A DNA stretch of 33,981 nt from Acidimicrobiaceae bacterium. Its GTDB lineage: Bacteria; Actinomycetota; Acidimicrobiia; Acidimicrobiales; RAAP-2. Every line of letters begins with the position of its first letter. Position 1 is the stretch's first letter. Positions 33,238 to 33,981 of this stretch are shown here, in pieces. The stretch is from contig PMLV01000057.1 of the NCBI GenBank assembly GCA_003160635.1, positions 1-33,981 of the forward strand, read 5' to 3'. Both the position numbers and the translations under genes were made by a program. Under the pieces are notes generated by a model that was not told where the DNA came from, ran no database searches, and saw only the letters and a program-made list of their open reading frames with translations.

Positions 33238-33500
33238 ATACGGCGAATGATCGACGACGCATAGCGTTGAGTACGAAGTGCGGTGCGAGGCCCAAATGGC
33301 GCCCCATGGAGCGACGCGCGTCCCGCGCTCTGTGTCAAGTGTGTTGCAACTTCTCTGTGAATCTGATGGCGGAGATTTGGGGCCGAGTTGGTGCCTCAGC
33401 CACCGGAGGGCCACGTTGGGTTGTGGAACGGGTGCCAGAAGGTTGCCGTTGTCCGGAATGAGTGAAGAGTCATTGACTCGTAGCCGGCGAGCCGTCAGAG
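33238..33500. other. Non-coding leader region before the riboswitch
   Basis: No believable gene. A perfect short palindrome GAGTCA-T-TGACTC lies at 33467-33479 and includes TTGACT, which could be an operator or part of a promoter, but no good -10 element is seen at normal spacing ahead of the aptamer. Confidence 0.4.
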
Positions 33501-33586
33501 TTTCCGGTAGCAACCGAAAAGGCAAACCCCTCGCGAGAGGGGGACGCAAAGCCACGGGACTCTCTGAGTTAGCCGGGCCGCCGAAA
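33501..33586 (+). ncRNA. Cyclic-di-GMP-I (GEMM-I) riboswitch aptamer
   Basis: The conserved core is plain: GGCAAACC (33521-33528), a six-pair stem CCCCTC/GAGGGG closed by the GNRA tetraloop GCGA, then GGGACGCAAAGCC (33541-33553). The P3 arm follows (ACGGGACTC to GCCGG), and the 3' strand of P1 (GCCGCCGAAA) pairs with TTTCCGGTAGC at 33501-33511 with one bulge and one mismatch. These are the sequence and structure marks of the class I cyclic-di-GMP riboswitch. It lies directly before a secreted-protein gene, which it should control. Confidence 0.93.
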
Positions 33587-33634
33587 TAGCGCTCAGCACG
33601 TAGCTATTTTCCCAGCGGCTCCCTTCTTGGAGCT
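33584..33634 (+). promoter_or_regulatory. Expression platform of the cyclic-di-GMP riboswitch
   Basis: AAATAGC (33584-33590) pairs with GCTATTT (33603-33609), which is followed by one more T. Its left arm shares the AAA of the P1 3' strand, so P1 and this hairpin compete. A second stem, GGCTCC (33617-33622) with GGAGCT (33629-33634), encloses the ribosome site GGAG at 33629-33632, 9 nt before ATG 33642. Control could act on termination, translation or both; which ligand state is ON cannot be told by eye. Confidence 0.6.
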
Positions 33635-33641
33635 GAGGGGA

Positions 33642-33981
33642 ATGATGAAGAAGATTCGGGAAGTTCGTGAGGCACTGCCAACACGGACACGCAAGAGCCT
33701 CGCCCTCCTCGCCGCCACTTCAGCCGCTCTGGCCGCGACGATCAGCATCGGGGCCGTTGCCTCAGCCGCCGGTCCCAACGGGCAGCAACGGCGCCCGGTC
33801 AACTTGTCCGCACTTGCCAGGAAGCCGGTCGCCTCGCAGATCGCACCCACAGCGCCGGCTAATCCCACCGCCACCACCCAGCCGGTGAGCCCCGGCAAGA
33901 CTCCACCCGCAGTTTCACCGCCGACGACCACCACGACGCCGACGACATCTACGCCGGCTGCCCCCGTCGCACCCACCCCCA
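33642..33981 (+). CDS. Secreted Pro/Thr-rich protein, N-terminal part
   Basis: The gene starts at ATG 33642 (a second ATG follows at once) and runs off the right edge after 113 codons. It begins with a basic stretch and a signal peptide (KSLALLAATSAALAATISIG, then AVASAAG, a likely cleavage site). After that comes a low-complexity region rich in Pro, Thr and Ala (PPTTTTTPTTSTPAAPVAP), typical of a surface linker. The functional domain would lie beyond the window. Placement behind a cyclic-di-GMP riboswitch suggests a role in surface attachment, matrix or cell-wall remodelling, by analogy with other riboswitch-controlled exported proteins. Confidence 0.85.
   Translation, partial: MMKKIREVREALPTRTRKSLALLAATSAALAATISIGAVASAAGPNGQQRRPVNLSALARKPVASQIAPTAPANPTATTQPVSPGKTPPAVSPPTTTTTPTTSTPAAPVAPTP

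Noticed and set aside
33593-33976. 127-codon minus-strand frame rich in Gly/Val
   Set aside because: It is the mirror of the Pro/Thr-rich secreted protein, which has a signal peptide, a ribosome site and a riboswitch.
1-33981. tRNA, rRNA and CRISPR arrays
   Set aside because: I looked for cloverleaf-like stretches, rRNA-like conserved blocks and regularly spaced repeats and saw none; a covariance search could still find a tRNA I missed.

Overview
The window is GC-rich DNA that looks actinobacterial. Features pointing to Acidimicrobiia or a close relative are a ~42-residue GYW-ASDGG-FSFGDA repeat protein at the left edge, a DUF4012 protein, a LAXTG-type sorting signal, a DevR/DevS two-component pair and a fused CysNC. 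The lineage is inferred from gene style only.

Region 1 (1-5647) is a compact RiPP locus with a lasso-type leader. It has a PP-loop asparagine-synthase-like cyclase without a glutaminase domain (404-1603), an HPr-kinase-like protein on the opposite strand (1570-2493), a 50-residue precursor (2606-2758) and a downstream attenuator hairpin. These are followed by a fused PqqD-like recognition element plus transglutaminase-like leader peptidase (2953-3720), a cupin-like protein (3725-4906) and a convergent methyltransferase (4934-5647). The precursor has a textbook leader (Tyr4, Pro7, Gly13, Thr19), but no Asp/Glu lies at ring position 7-9 counted from the expected cleavage site. It ends in Ser, which fits C-terminal phosphorylation by the HPr-kinase homologue. 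This is the best candidate for an undescribed system.

Region 2 (5740-10723) holds a small zinc-finger-like protein and a sulfate-assimilation operon: cysQ (with an apparent in-frame internal deletion), cysD, cysNC and a TSUP permease. Region 3 (10724-13417) is a scrap-yard: a structured non-coding stretch resembling a group II intron remnant, a 26-bp-period direct repeat, a broken reading frame, a degenerate GGDEF protein and a frameshifted IS256-type transposase. Region 4 (13418-18810) has a small hypothetical protein, divergent devR/devS-like regulator genes, a cell-wall-sorted LAXTG protein, a DUF4012 gene with three apparent frameshifts and a low-molecular-weight phosphotyrosine phosphatase. 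Three related 19-bp sequences resembling the DevR/DosR box lie upstream of the degenerate GGDEF gene, the small hypothetical gene and the phosphatase gene.

Region 5 (19349-33237) is an exopolysaccharide operon on the + strand. It encodes a polyprenyl-phosphate sugar transferase, three GT4 glycosyltransferases, a Wzy/ligase-like membrane protein, a Wzz-tyrosine-kinase fusion, a Wzx-like flippase fused to two alpha/beta-hydrolase-like domains lacking a normal GxSxG serine, a methyltransferase and a GT2 glycosyltransferase. The natural reading is Wzx/Wzy-type polymer synthesis: the sugar transferase primes undecaprenyl phosphate, the GTs extend it, the flippase exports, Wzy polymerises, and the BY-kinase plus the phosphatase tune chain length.

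The right edge carries a well-formed cyclic-di-GMP-I riboswitch (33501-33586) with a visible expression platform, in front of a secreted Pro/Thr-rich protein that runs off the window.
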